Below, in pieces: positions 16,636 through 26,140 of a stretch of 64,000 nt of DNA. The notes under the pieces are model-generated. The model did not search any database, had not been told where the DNA came from, and worked only from the letters and a program-made list of their open reading frames with translations. Source of the DNA: Palleronia sp. THAF1 (GTDB taxonomy: Bacteria > Pseudomonadota > Alphaproteobacteria > Rhodobacterales > Rhodobacteraceae); assembly GCF_009363795.1 (NCBI RefSeq), contig NZ_CP045420.1, forward strand, positions 2,027,001-2,091,000, written 5' to 3'. The number at the start of each line of letters is the position of its first letter. The first letter of the stretch is position 1. The position numbers and the translations under genes were made by a program.

Positions 16636-19404
16636 ATGTCTTTGACCGCCCGCATCACCGCCACGCCCCATTCCATCGACGCCGATCGCGCCGATGAAGC
16701 CCTGTCGGCCTTGGGCGACCTACCCGATGCCGCGCGCGATCTGATCCGCGGTGTGGCGGGCTGCTCTCCTTACCTGAAACACCTGTTGGAAATGCAGGCC
16801 GATTGGTTGCGCCCGGCGCTGGAGACATCGCCGGAAGACACATTGGACGCCATTCTGACCGAAGCGCAACAAGCCCCGGACGCCGATCTGTCCACCGCAT
16901 TGCGGCAGGCCAAGGCGCGCACCGCGCTTCTGGCGGCCCTATGCGACTGTGGCGGCGTCTGGGCGTTGGAAGACGTGACCAGCGCACTGACCCGGCTGGC
17001 CGATGTCGCCGCCGACCGCGCGTGGCGGCGCGAGATCGCGGTAGAGGTAACGCGAAAACGCCTGCCAGAAACGACCCGCGATGCGGGCGGATTCGTGGCT
17101 TTGGCGATGGGCAAGATGGGCGCGTTCGAGCTGAATTACTCGTCCGACGTCGATCTGATCTGCCTGTTCGACGAGACCGCATACTCCCCCGATGACGTAG
17201 GCACCGCGCGTGCGGCACTGGTGAAGGCCAGCCAGCGCGCCTGCCAGCTTCTGTCCCAGACCGATGCGCACGGCTACGTCTTCCGCACGGACCTGCGGTT
17301 GCGCCCCGATCCGTCGGTCACGCCTGTGTGCCTTGGGATGGTGGCCGCCGAACGCTACTACGAGTCGCTGGGCCGCACGTGGGAACGCGCCGCGCATATC
17401 AAGGCGCGGCCCTGCGCGGGCGATCTAGAGGCGGGGGATGCCTACCTAGACCGTCTGCGCCCCTTCGTCTGGCGGCGGCATCTGGACTATGCCGCAATCC
17501 AGGACGCCCATGACATGCGGCTGCGCATCCGCGATCACAAGGGGCTGGGCGGGCCGATCCGACTGCAAGGCCACGACATGAAGCTGGGGCGTGGCGGCAT
17601 CCGCGAAATCGAGTTCTTCACCCAGACCCGCCAAATCATCGCGGGCGGGCGAGACCTGTCGTTGCGCGTGCGCGGCACGGTCGAGGGGCTGTCCAAGCTG
17701 ACCGATGCGGGCTGGATCGAACGCAATGTGACCCAAGCCCTGACCGACGCTTACCGCGCGCACCGGCAGGTCGAGCATCGCATCCAGATGGTCGATGACC
17801 GCCAGACCCACACTCTGCCCGATGACGATGAAGGCATGGCGCGGATTGCTGCGTTTCTCGGCCGCGACCTTACCGATTTCCAGCGCGAGACGAAGGCGCG
17901 GCTGGAAGAGGTCTCTGCCCTGACCGAAGATTTCTTTGCCCCCTCGGCCCCGCCGATGCGCACTGGTCCAGACCTGACGCCGGACCAGAAGCGCATCGTG
18001 GAAGGCTGGCGCGGCGTGCCGGCCCTGCGGTCGGAACGTGCGCTCGATATTTTCGACCGTATCAAGCCCGCCCTTTTGGAACGGCTGCTGAAAGGCGCGC
18101 GCCCCGATCAGGCGCTGCTGCATTTCGATGGCTTCCTGCGGGGTCTGCCTGCCGGTGTGCAGCTTTTCTCGCTGTTCGAGGCAAAGCCCGAACTGCTCGC
18201 ACTGATCGCCGACATGGCGGGCACCACGCAGGAAATGGCCAGCTACCTGTCGCGCAACGCCGCCGTTCTGGATGCCGTCATCGGCGGCAGCTTTTTCGCG
18301 CCATGGCCGGGAGCAGAAGCGCTGGAAACGGAGTTGACCGCCCGCATGGCGCGCGATGCCGACTATGAGCGACAGCTTGATACGGCCCGTCGCTGGGCGC
18401 GCGACCATCATTTCCGCATCGGCGTTCACCACCTGCGCGGCCTGATCGACGGCGCGGCCGCGGGCGCGCAATACACCGATCTGGCCGATGCCGCTCTGCG
18501 CGCGCTTTGGCCGGTCGTTATTGAAGAGTTCTCTGCCAAGCACGGCACCCCGCCAGGACGCGGCGCGATGGTGTTGGGCATGGGGTCCCTGGGCGTCCGG
18601 CAGCTGAACGCACGGTCGGATCTGGACCTTATCGTGATCTACGACTCAGGCGATGTGGACGCGAGTGACGGCCGCCGCCCCCTGCCCGCCCGCACCTACT
18701 ACGCGCGGCTGACGCAGGCGCTGGTGACGGCCCTTTCCGCGCCCACTGCCGAGGGACGGCTTTATGAGGTCGACATGCGTCTGCGCCCCTCCGGCAAACA
18801 GGGTCCGGTCGCGACGCCCCTGTCAGGCTTCACCGCCTACCAGCAGGGAGAGGCCTGGACCTGGGAGCATCTGGCCCTGACACGCGGACGCGCGGTGGCC
18901 GGAGAGCAAGCGGTCATGGACGACGTGGAAGCGGTGCGATGCAAGGTGATCGAGGGCGCGCGCGATGCGGCGGTTACGCGCGACGACACGCGCGCGATGC
19001 TGGAACGGCTGCGGGGCGCCAAGGGCGGCGACGCGTGGGACCTGAAGGCCGGGCCGGGGCGCCTGACAGAGATCGAACTGGTCGCCGCGATGCTGGGATT
19101 ACTGGCGGGATCGGCCGAACGTGCGCCGACGGTGCAAATAGCGGATGGCCTCGATGCCGGATTAATCACGTCGGCACATGCCGAAGCCTTGACCAGCGCC
19201 CATCGTGGTTTGTCAGATGTTCATGGTGCGCTGCGCCTATTGACCGAGAAAACGCTGGACCCGGAAGCTTTGGGCGCGTCGGGTGAGGCTATGCTCTTGC
19301 GCGCGGCGGACGCGGCGCACATGTCGGAACTGGCCGAACGCATCGACGCGTGGAGCAAGGCCGCGGATGCGGCGATCTCAGAGGTGCTGAATGCAGAAGT
19401 CTGA
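16636..19404 (+). CDS. glnE: GlnE, bifunctional glutamine synthetase adenylyltransferase/adenylyl-removing enzyme
   Basis: Controls glutamine synthetase by attaching and removing AMP according to PII and glutamine signals. Two nucleotidyltransferase halves are evident: the N-terminal adenylyl-removing domain with NYSSDVDLICLFDE and the C-terminal adenylylating domain with NARSDLDLIVIYDS; each has the paired catalytic aspartates. About 922 aa from the chosen ATG, a normal length; an in-frame ATG 13 codons earlier is possible. A small conserved gene overlaps its 3' end. Confidence 0.94.
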   Translation: MSLTARITATPHSIDADRADEALSALGDLPDAARDLIRGVAGCSPYLKHLLEMQADWLRPALETSPEDTLDAILTEAQQAPDADLSTALRQAKARTALLAALCDCGGVWALEDVTSALTRLADVAADRAWRREIAVEVTRKRLPETTRDAGGFVALAMGKMGAFELNYSSDVDLICLFDETAYSPDDVGTARAALVKASQRACQLLSQTDAHGYVFRTDLRLRPDPSVTPVCLGMVAAERYYESLGRTWERAAHIKARPCAGDLEAGDAYLDRLRPFVWRRHLDYAAIQDAHDMRLRIRDHKGLGGPIRLQGHDMKLGRGGIREIEFFTQTRQIIAGGRDLSLRVRGTVEGLSKLTDAGWIERNVTQALTDAYRAHRQVEHRIQMVDDRQTHTLPDDDEGMARIAAFLGRDLTDFQRETKARLEEVSALTEDFFAPSAPPMRTGPDLTPDQKRIVEGWRGVPALRSERALDIFDRIKPALLERLLKGARPDQALLHFDGFLRGLPAGVQLFSLFEAKPELLALIADMAGTTQEMASYLSRNAAVLDAVIGGSFFAPWPGAEALETELTARMARDADYERQLDTARRWARDHHFRIGVHHLRGLIDGAAAGAQYTDLADAALRALWPVVIEEFSAKHGTPPGRGAMVLGMGSLGVRQLNARSDLDLIVIYDSGDVDASDGRRPLPARTYYARLTQALVTALSAPTAEGRLYEVDMRLRPSGKQGPVATPLSGFTAYQQGEAWTWEHLALTRGRAVAGEQAVMDDVEAVRCKVIEGARDAAVTRDDTRAMLERLRGAKGGDAWDLKAGPGRLTEIELVAAMLGLLAGSAERAPTVQIADGLDAGLITSAHAEALTSAHRGLSDVHGALRLLTEKTLDPEALGASGEAMLLRAADAAHMSELAERIDAWSKAADAAISEVLNAEV

Positions 19405-19666
19405 ACCGGATGACCCCAAGGGCCTGATCGCCGAGAGTTTTCGCATCGACGGCATAACTCAGTCTGACTGTCGCACGATCTTTCTGGACTGGGCGCTGTC
19501 GCTGCCCGCCGATGCAGACCCCGACCGCGCCGTGCCGCGCCTGCTGTCACGCCATCAGGACAAGCCGCATGACCATCCGATGCAGACGGTCATGCGCGAA
19601 GCCTTGGCTGAACCTTCAAGAACAGGCCGGCGCGGGGGCCGCGCCGGGCGCTTTTCGCAAAGCTGA
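19391..19666 (+). CDS. Conserved small protein coupled to glnE
   Basis: 91 aa, starting inside the last codons of glnE (14-bp overlap), so translation is probably coupled. The first 65 residues are acidic and look globular (GLIAESFRIDGITQSDCRTI, FLDWALSLP), while the tail is Arg/Gly-rich (RTGRRGGRAGRF). The segment resembles a conserved small protein of Rhodobacterales, of unknown function. Real-gene status rests on position and composition. Confidence 0.65.
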   Translation: MQKSEPDDPKGLIAESFRIDGITQSDCRTIFLDWALSLPADADPDRAVPRLLSRHQDKPHDHPMQTVMREALAEPSRTGRRGGRAGRFSQS

Positions 19667-19669
19667 AGA

Positions 19670-20311
19670 TCAGCGCGAGAGCTGAGAGGCCTCGCGCGCC
19701 AGATCGGCGATACCGTCCCAATCCCCTGCAGCGACCTTGTCCGCCGGGGCGACCCAGGATCCGCCGACGCACAATGTGTTCGACAGACCAAGGTAGTCCG
19801 GCGCGTTCTTCAGGCTGACGCCCCCCGTCGGGCAAAACATGATCTGCGGCAGCGGTGCGCCGATGGCCTTCAACGCGGGCGCGCCGCCGTTTGCCTCTGC
19901 GGGGAAGAACTTCTGCACGGAATACCCCCGCTCCAGCAGCGCCATCGCCTCGGTCGAGGTCGCGGCCCCCGGTAGCATGGGCAGATCGGCCTCTTCCGCC
20001 GCAGTCAGCAAACGGTCGGTCATACCCGGCGACACGCCGAAGGTTGCGCCTGCCTCGATCGCGCGGGACACGTCATCGGGCGTCAGCAAGGTGCCTGCGC
20101 CCACGTGGCCGCCTTCGACCTGCGCCATCTCTGCGATGACCTCCAGCGCGGCAGGTGTACGCAGCGTGACTTCCAGAACCGGCAACCCGCCCCGCACCAG
20201 CGCCTCTGCCAATGGCTTGGCGTGGGCCGCGTCGTGCACGACGAGGACGGGGATCACGGGGGCAAGGCGGCACAGCTTTTCGGTTTGCTGACTGGCGGCG
20301 AGAGGGGTCAT
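19670..20311 (-). CDS. eda: Eda, KDPG aldolase
   Basis: Splits 2-keto-3-deoxy-6-phosphogluconate to pyruvate and glyceraldehyde 3-phosphate, the last step of the Entner-Doudoroff route. 213 aa from the ATG with AAGGAG 7 bp upstream. Visible landmarks are VLEVTLRTPAAL (catalytic Glu), KFFPAEANGG (Schiff-base Lys) and FCPTGGVS (phosphate-binding loop). Lies 48 bp downstream of edd on the same strand. Confidence 0.94.
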   Translation of the reverse strand: MTPLAASQQTEKLCRLAPVIPVLVVHDAAHAKPLAEALVRGGLPVLEVTLRTPAALEVIAEMAQVEGGHVGAGTLLTPDDVSRAIEAGATFGVSPGMTDRLLTAAEEADLPMLPGAATSTEAMALLERGYSVQKFFPAEANGGAPALKAIGAPLPQIMFCPTGGVSLKNAPDYLGLSNTLCVGGSWVAPADKVAAGDWDGIADLAREASQLSR

Positions 20312-20359
20312 GGGCGGGCTCCTTGGCGGATGTCGATGGGTATTTGGAAAAAGCAAAGA

Positions 20360-22165
20360 TCAGACGACGACACCCGCACCCTGGCTGGCGAGGCCCGCGT
20401 TCTGGCGGAAGACCTCGAACATCTCGCGTCCGATGCCGAAGCTGTTGGCAGACAGGTCGCGGGTGACGGCGGTGCGGGCATCAAGATCGACGCCAAGTGC
20501 GTCGATGGTGCCGTTCGTGGCGTCCACGCGGATCACGTCGCCGTCTTGCAGCTTGGCGATGGGACCACCGTGCGCGGCCTCGGGCGACAGATGGATGGCC
20601 GCAGGCACCTTGCCGGACGCGCCGGACATACGGCCATCCGTGACCAGCGCCACGCGCAGGCCGCGATCCTGCAACACGGCCAGCATAGGCGTCAGAGAAT
20701 GCAGCTCCGGCATACCGTTCGCGGAAGGACCCTGGAAGCGGACGACGACGATGGTGTCTTCGGTGAATTCGCCATTCTTGAAGGCCGCCTTTACGCTCTC
20801 CTGATCCTCGAAAATGCGACAGGGCGCTTCGATCACGTGATACTGCTCTTTCACCGCAGAGACCTTCATCGCCGCGCGGCCCAGATTGCCCTGCAAGTCC
20901 GCAAGGCCGCCGGTCTTCTGGAAGGGATCGCCCACGGGACGCAGGATCTTGTCATTCTGCGTCTCACGCGGGGCGTCCTGCCATTTGACGCGGTCATCAT
21001 CGAGCTTCGGCTCTTGCGTGTAGGCGCCCAAGCCCTGCCCCATGACAGTCGTCGTGTCGGCATGCAACAGACCCGCGTCCAGCAACTCGCCGATCATGTA
21101 GGTCAGGCCACCGGCGGCGTGGAAGTGGTTCACGTCGGCCAGACCGTTCGGATAGACCTTCGCCATTTGCGGCGTGGCGGCAGAAATATCCGCGAAGTCC
21201 TCCAAATCGAGGATAACGCCCGCGGCGCGCGCCATCGCAGGTAGGTGGATCAGCAGGTTGGTCGAGCCGCCCGTCGCCATCAGTCCCACGATGCCGTTCA
21301 CAAAGGCCTTTTCGTCCAGCACCTGCCCGGCAGGGCGGTAGTCGTTGCCCAAAGCGGTCATCTGTGCAGCACGCTCGGTCCCCGCGACCGTCAGCGCATC
21401 GCGCAGCGGCGTGTTGGGGTTCACGAAGGACGCGCCCGGCAGGTGCAGGCCCATGAACTCCATCAGCATCTGGTTGGAATTGGCGGTGCCGTAGAAGGTG
21501 CAGGTACCCGGGCCGTGGTAGCTTTCCATTTCGGCCTTCATCAGCGCGTCGCGACCCACTTCACCGGCGGCGAACTGCTGGCGCACACGGGCCTTTTCGT
21601 CGTTCGGCAGGCCGCTGGTCATAGGGCCTGCGGGCAGGAAGATCGCCGGAATGTGGCTGAAGGTCGCCGCAGCGATTACCAGGCCCGGCACGATCTTGTC
21701 GCAGACGCCCAGGTAGATCGCCGCGTCGAAGGTGTTGTGGCTAAGCGCCACGCCCGCCGCCAAGGCGATCACATCGCGCGAGAACAGCGACAACTCCATC
21801 CCCGGCTGGCCCTGCGTGACCCCGTCACACATCGCAGGCACGCCGCCCGCGACCTGCGCCGTGGCCCCGGCCGCCCGTGCGGCGTCCTTGATTTGCTGGG
21901 GGAACCGCTCGAACGGCTGATGCGCCGACAGCATGTCATTGTACGCCGTAACGATGCCAAGGTTCGGCTGCCGCCCCTCGGCCAGCGTGTCCTTATCGCC
22001 GCCCATCGCGGCATAGGCGTGGGCCTGATTGCCGCATGTCAGGTGCGCGCGCGCCGGCCCCGCCTCTGCCGCGCGGGCCATGCGGTCCATATAGGGGCCG
22101 CGTGTGTCCTTCGAGCGGGCGACGATGCGGTCGGTGACGCGGGCGATGGTGTCGTGCAGGGGCAT
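20360..22165 (-). CDS. edd: Edd, phosphogluconate dehydratase
   Basis: Fe-S dehydratase of the IlvD/Edd family making KDPG from 6-phosphogluconate. 601 aa from the ATG giving the N-terminus [14 protein letters not shown], normal for Edd. Family cysteines are in [31 protein letters not shown] and [11 protein letters not shown], with the [10 protein letters not shown] substrate loop. Divergent from the rlmI-like gene across a 113-bp spacer. Confidence 0.95.
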   Translation of the reverse strand: MPLHDTIARVTDRIVARSKDTRGPYMDRMARAAEAGPARAHLTCGNQAHAYAAMGGDKDTLAEGRQPNLGIVTAYNDMLSAHQPFERFPQQIKDAARAAGATAQVAGGVPAMCDGVTQGQPGMELSLFSRDVIALAAGVALSHNTFDAAIYLGVCDKIVPGLVIAAATFSHIPAIFLPAGPMTSGLPNDEKARVRQQFAAGEVGRDALMKAEMESYHGPGTCTFYGTANSNQMLMEFMGLHLPGASFVNPNTPLRDALTVAGTERAAQMTALGNDYRPAGQVLDEKAFVNGIVGLMATGGSTNLLIHLPAMARAAGVILDLEDFADISAATPQMAKVYPNGLADVNHFHAAGGLTYMIGELLDAGLLHADTTTVMGQGLGAYTQEPKLDDDRVKWQDAPRETQNDKILRPVGDPFQKTGGLADLQGNLGRAAMKVSAVKEQYHVIEAPCRIFEDQESVKAAFKNGEFTEDTIVVVRFQGPSANGMPELHSLTPMLAVLQDRGLRVALVTDGRMSGASGKVPAAIHLSPEAAHGGPIAKLQDGDVIRVDATNGTIDALGVDLDARTAVTRDLSANSFGIGREMFEVFRQNAGLASQGAGVVV

Positions 22166-22278
22166 AAGGCTCTCCGGCGAAATGGCGTGTCCAATCTCGG
22201 CTAGCATAGGCCCGTTAGCGATACCAGACCACGCAGCCGGGCCTTTCCAGTCGCGCGCAACACGGATAGGGCAGAGCC

Positions 22279-23466
22279 ATGACAGAGCGCCCAGTAATCC
22301 GCCTTCTTCCCAAGATGAAACCGCAGGCCATCCGCCACGGCTTTCCATGGGTCTACGCAAACGAGGTCGTGCTCGACCGCCGCACCAAGGGGGTCGACCC
22401 CGGTGCGCTGGCCGTGCTGGAGGATGCCGAGCGGCGGCCCATGGGCGTGGTCGCGGCCAACCCCGGATCGAAGATCATCGGCCGGATGCTGGATTTCGAC
22501 CCGGATGCGGTGATCGACGAAGGCTGGCTGCGCCTGCGCGTCGCCCGCGCTCTGGCCCATCGAGAGCGCCTGTACGACGCCCCCTTCTACCGCCTGATCC
22601 ACGCCGAATCCGATGGGCTGCCCGGCGTCATCGTGGACCGGTTCGGCGACACGGTGGTGATCCAGCCCAACGCGGCTTGGGCAGAGGTGCTGCTGGAGCC
22701 GCTGGTTGCCGCAGTGATGGCCGAAACCGGTGCGACGACGGTGGTGAAAAGCGCATCAGGCCGCGCGCGCGGGCTTGAAGGTCTGGACGACGTGGACGCG
22801 GTGCTTCGCGGTTCGTTGAGCGGTCCGGTATCCGTTCCGATGAACGGCGCAACCTACATGGCCGATCTGGAAGGCGGGCAGAAGACGGGTCTCTTTTTCG
22901 ATCAACGCGACAACCACGCCTTCGTCGCCCGGCTGTGCAAGGGCGCGCGGGTGCTCGACGTGTTTTCTCACGTGGGTGGCTTCGCACTGGCGGCACTGGC
23001 GGCGGGCGCGGATCACGCGCTGGCAGTGGACGGATCGGCCCCGGCGCTTGCCTTGGCCGAGGACGGCGCAAAGGCATCGGGCCTCGCCGAGCGATTCGAG
23101 ACGCGCAAGGGCGACGCCTTCACCACGCTGGAAGCCTTGGCCGAGGAAGGCGCTCAATTCGATATGGTCGTCTGCGACCCGCCCGCCTTCGCGCCGAACA
23201 AGGGCGCGCGCGATGCCGGGTTGCGCGCCTACGAGCGGATCGCCCGCCTCGCCGCCCCTCTGGTGGCCGCAAATGGCTATCTGACGCTCTGCTCCTGCTC
23301 GCACGCCGCCGATCTGGCCTCTTTCCGCAACGCCAGTGCGCGGGGTATCGGACGTGCGGGGCGGAAAGGGCAGATCGTCTACACCGGGCAGGCCGGTCCC
23401 GACCATCCGTTGCTGCCGCAGCTGGCCGAAAGCGGATATCTGAAGGCGTTGGTCTTTCGGTTGTGA
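22279..23466 (+). CDS. RlmI-like class I SAM-dependent rRNA (cytosine-C5) methyltransferase
   Basis: 395 aa. N-terminal PUA RNA-binding domain ([20 protein letters not shown]), a middle region with [17 protein letters not shown], then a Rossmann methyltransferase with motif [17 protein letters not shown] and the catalytic DPPAF motif IV; a second cysteine region is LCSCSH. The family (RlmI/RlmK) methylates 23S rRNA cytosine. Substrate position not decidable here. Its stop overlaps the GTG of the PIN gene. Confidence 0.88.
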   Translation: MTERPVIRLLPKMKPQAIRHGFPWVYANEVVLDRRTKGVDPGALAVLEDAERRPMGVVAANPGSKIIGRMLDFDPDAVIDEGWLRLRVARALAHRERLYDAPFYRLIHAESDGLPGVIVDRFGDTVVIQPNAAWAEVLLEPLVAAVMAETGATTVVKSASGRARGLEGLDDVDAVLRGSLSGPVSVPMNGATYMADLEGGQKTGLFFDQRDNHAFVARLCKGARVLDVFSHVGGFALAALAAGADHALAVDGSAPALALAEDGAKASGLAERFETRKGDAFTTLEALAEEGAQFDMVVCDPPAFAPNKGARDAGLRAYERIARLAAPLVAANGYLTLCSCSHAADLASFRNASARGIGRAGRKGQIVYTGQAGPDHPLLPQLAESGYLKALVFRL

Positions 23467-23996
23467 AGGTCTTTCTGGATGCCTGCGTCCTTTACCCGAC
23501 CGTCCTGCGCGAGATCCTGACGGGCTGTGCTGCCGCCGGGCTGTTCCAAGCGCAATGGTCACCGCGCGTGCTGGAGGAATGGGCGCGCGCGGCGGCACGG
23601 CTTGGGCCTGAAGGTGAGCGGATTGCACGGACAGAGATCGCGCTTCTGCGCAGCCAGCACCCCCGCGCAGAGGTCCAGCCTCGCGATCGGGACCTGAACC
23701 GCCTGCGCCTGCCCGATCCGAACGACGTCCACGTCCTTGCTGCCGCCATCGCCGGAAGCGCTGACGTGCTGTGCACGTTCAACGCTAAGGACTTCCCGCG
23801 CCATACGATGAGCGCAGAGGGGGTCGAGCGGCTCGATCCCGATCAGGTGTTGGCACGGCTGGACGACGATGGCGTGGCACAGGTCACCTCGCGCGTTCAT
23901 GCCATGGCAGAGAAACTCTCGGGTGAGACCCTGCCCCTGCGTGCTTTGCTGAAACGCGCGCGGGTTCCTAAACTGGGCAAGCGTCTGGCGGGATAG
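23463..23996 (+). CDS. PIN-domain protein
   Basis: 177 aa starting at a GTG that overlaps the upstream stop (GTGA). PIN nuclease acidic residues are visible in VFLDACVLYP, LPDPNDVHVLAAAI and CTFNAKDFP; the C-terminal extension is basic (KRARVPKLGKRLAG). PIN proteins are usually toxin RNases or RNA-processing factors. No antitoxin-sized gene sits beside it, and coupling to an rRNA methyltransferase suggests an RNA-related housekeeping role instead. Function open. Confidence 0.78.
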   Translation: MKVFLDACVLYPTVLREILTGCAAAGLFQAQWSPRVLEEWARAAARLGPEGERIARTEIALLRSQHPRAEVQPRDRDLNRLRLPDPNDVHVLAAAIAGSADVLCTFNAKDFPRHTMSAEGVERLDPDQVLARLDDDGVAQVTSRVHAMAEKLSGETLPLRALLKRARVPKLGKRLAG

Positions 23997-24009
23997 CCAA
24001 CCGGACGAC

Positions 24010-24192
24010 ATGAGTATTTGTGAAAACAAAGAAGAGCGCGGGTTTGCCCTGATCGCCCGCGCTGCGGCCAACTGGCAGGGCAGCCGCTTCTTCGTTTTGC
24101 GGCCATCGGCTCTCCAGCCTGTACCGCCCATCCAATTTGCCGGAAGAAAGTTAAGAACGCGTTACCGCTTCTTTGTTTTCACAAATACTCAT
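24010..24192. repeat. 25-bp perfect inverted repeat flanking a 133-bp non-coding segment
   Basis: The left arm (24010-24034) and right arm (24168-24192) are exact reverse complements over 25 bp with the core AGTATTTGTGAAAACAAAG. A third degenerate arm (CTTCTTCGTTTTG) lies at about 24087. The unit fills the space between the convergent PIN and dppF genes. Similar single motifs occur after stop codons at 20338, 46840 and 56077. Confidence 0.8.
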
Positions 24193-24212
24193 GGCACGCG
24201 GCCCGTCGCGCG

Positions 24213-25166
24213 TCAGTTTTCCGGGAAGAAGCACGCCGCCGGATGGGGGGCGCCTTCCATGACCGGGCGCTCGGACCGACACCGATCCTGCGCTTTCCAG
24301 CACCTTGGCGCGAAAGCGCAGCCCGGCGGTACCGCTAGGGGGGACGGGATTTCGCCCACCAGCTTGATCCGTTCGCGTCGCGTCGCCGGGTCGGCCGACG
24401 GCGTGGCCGAGATCAGGGCCTTGGTGTAGGGATGACGGGGTGCGTCGAAGATCGCGTCCTTGGGGCCAAACTCCACCGGGCGGCCCAGATACATCACAAG
24501 GATATCGTCGGCCACGTGACGCACGACCGACAGGTCGTGGCTGATGAACAGGTAAGCCAGGTTCAGCCGCTGTTGCAGATCGTTCAACAGGTTCAGGATC
24601 TGGCTTTGGATGGACAGATCCAGCGCGGACACAGGCTCGTCCAGCACCAGCAGTTTCGGCTCTAGCATCAGGGCACGGGCCACTGCGATGCGCTGGCGTT
24701 GGCCGCCCGAGAACATGTGAGGATAGCGGTCGTAGTATTCCTCTCGCAGCCCCACCAGCCGCATCATCTCCAGCCCCTTTTCGCGCCGCTCCTTGGCGGT
24801 CATCTTGGGCCGGTTGATCTTCAAGGGCTCTTCGAGGATCGCGCCCACGCGCTGGCGCAGGTTCAGCGATCCGTAGGGGTCCTGGAACACGATCTGTACG
24901 TCGGTGCGCAAGGACGGCCATTGATCGGGCGTGACCGTTTGCCCGGCGATCGAGAACGAACCGCTGGTCGGCTCTTCGATCATCGTGACCAGCCGCGCGA
25001 GGGTCGACTTGCCGCAGCCTGACTCGCCCACGACCGCCAGCGTCTTGCCCGCCTCGACCTTGAAGGTCGTGCCCGCGACGGCTCGCACGATAGAGGGTTT
25101 GCCAAACAATCCGCCGCCGACTTCGTAGTCGCGGCCCAGATCGGTTGCTTCGATGACAGCGGTCAT
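24213..25166 (-). CDS. dppF: DppF-type oligopeptide ABC transporter ATPase
   Basis: 317 aa. Walker A GESGCGKSTLARL, signature FSGGQRQRIAVARAL, Walker B LLVLDEPVSALD, and the oligopeptide-type C-terminal domain with CAFAPRCWKAQDRC cysteines. The ATG overlapping the end of dppD was chosen over an upstream arginine-rich extension. Second ATPase of the peptide importer and last gene of its operon. Confidence 0.92.
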   Translation of the reverse strand: MTAVIEATDLGRDYEVGGGLFGKPSIVRAVAGTTFKVEAGKTLAVVGESGCGKSTLARLVTMIEEPTSGSFSIAGQTVTPDQWPSLRTDVQIVFQDPYGSLNLRQRVGAILEEPLKINRPKMTAKERREKGLEMMRLVGLREEYYDRYPHMFSGGQRQRIAVARALMLEPKLLVLDEPVSALDLSIQSQILNLLNDLQQRLNLAYLFISHDLSVVRHVADDILVMYLGRPVEFGPKDAIFDAPRHPYTKALISATPSADPATRRERIKLVGEIPSPLAVPPGCAFAPRCWKAQDRCRSERPVMEGAPHPAACFFPEN

Positions 25167-26140
25167 ACCTGCGCCTCCTGCGCCGCGTGCAGCGGGTAGT
25201 GGCAGCGCGCGCGCCCTAGTTGATCGGGTTGCACCGGCGGCTCGACGGCGCGGCACGTGTCGTCCGCGAATTGGCACCGGGGCGAGAAAAGGCAGCCCGC
25301 GGGCCGGTCGTGCTGGCCGGGCACGACGCCGGGGATGGTGGGCAGCGTCTTCTCGGTCGCGCGTTCCGGCAAGGCGGCAAGCAAAGCTGCCGTATAGGGG
25401 TGGTGGGGCGTGTCGAAGAGGGCGCGGACCGGCTGGTCCTCTACCTTCTGGCCCGCGTATTGCACGGCGACTCGCTCGGCGGTTTCGGCGACAACGCCCA
25501 TGTCGTGGGTGATCAGGATCAGGCCCATGCCCGTTTCTGCCTGCAGCCCTGTCAGCAGATCCAGGATTTGCGCCTGAATGGTCACGTCCAAAGCGGTCGT
25601 CGGCTCATCCGCGATCAGAAGGCGCGGTTTGCAAGCCAGCGCCATGGCGATCATCACGCGCTGGTTCATGCCACCGGACAGTTGGTGCGGGAAAGCCGAC
25701 AGGCGCTTTTCGGGCGCGGGGATACCGACCAGTTCGAACAACTCGATACAGCGGACGTGACGTTGGCGCCGGTCCATCGATGTGTGCTTGCGCAACGCCT
25801 CCTTAATCTGGAAGCCGACGGTAAAGCAGGGGTTCAGCGAGGACATGGGTTCCTGGAAGATCATCGCAAGATCGTTGCCGATCAGCTTGCGTCGCGCGCG
25901 GCCCGACATCGTGCGCAGGTCGGTGCCGTCGAAGCTCATCTCATCTGCCGTGACCGTCGCCGTCCAGGGGAGCAGGCCCATGACGGCCAGCATAGAGACG
26001 GATTTGCCCGAGCCGGACTCGCCTACGATGGCCAGCAATTCGCCCGCCTTCACGTCGACGTCTACCTTGTCCACCGCGCGGAACGCGCCGGTGCCGGTGG
26101 CGAAGGTGACGGAAAGATTGCGGATGGTCAGAAGGCTCAT
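25163..26140 (-). CDS. dppD: DppD-type oligopeptide ABC transporter ATPase
   Basis: 325 aa. Walker [17 protein letters not shown], signature [15 protein letters not shown], Walker [13 protein letters not shown] and the C-terminal cysteine cluster [14 protein letters not shown] seen in Opp/Dpp ATPases. Start at the ATG overlapping the end of the AtoE-type gene (ATGA), as is its stop with dppF, so the last three genes are tightly coupled. Confidence 0.92.
   Translation of the reverse strand: MSLLTIRNLSVTFATGTGAFRAVDKVDVDVKAGELLAIVGESGSGKSVSMLAVMGLLPWTATVTADEMSFDGTDLRTMSGRARRKLIGNDLAMIFQEPMSSLNPCFTVGFQIKEALRKHTSMDRRQRHVRCIELFELVGIPAPEKRLSAFPHQLSGGMNQRVMIAMALACKPRLLIADEPTTALDVTIQAQILDLLTGLQAETGMGLILITHDMGVVAETAERVAVQYAGQKVEDQPVRALFDTPHHPYTAALLAALPERATEKTLPTIPGVVPGQHDRPAGCLFSPRCQFADDTCRAVEPPVQPDQLGRARCHYPLHAAQEAQV

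Noticed and set aside
24010-24429. Frame beginning MSICENKEE from the 24-kb repeat
   Set aside because: The opening is the repeat arm translated by chance, it is carried by both arms in opposite directions, and the frame runs antisense into dppF.
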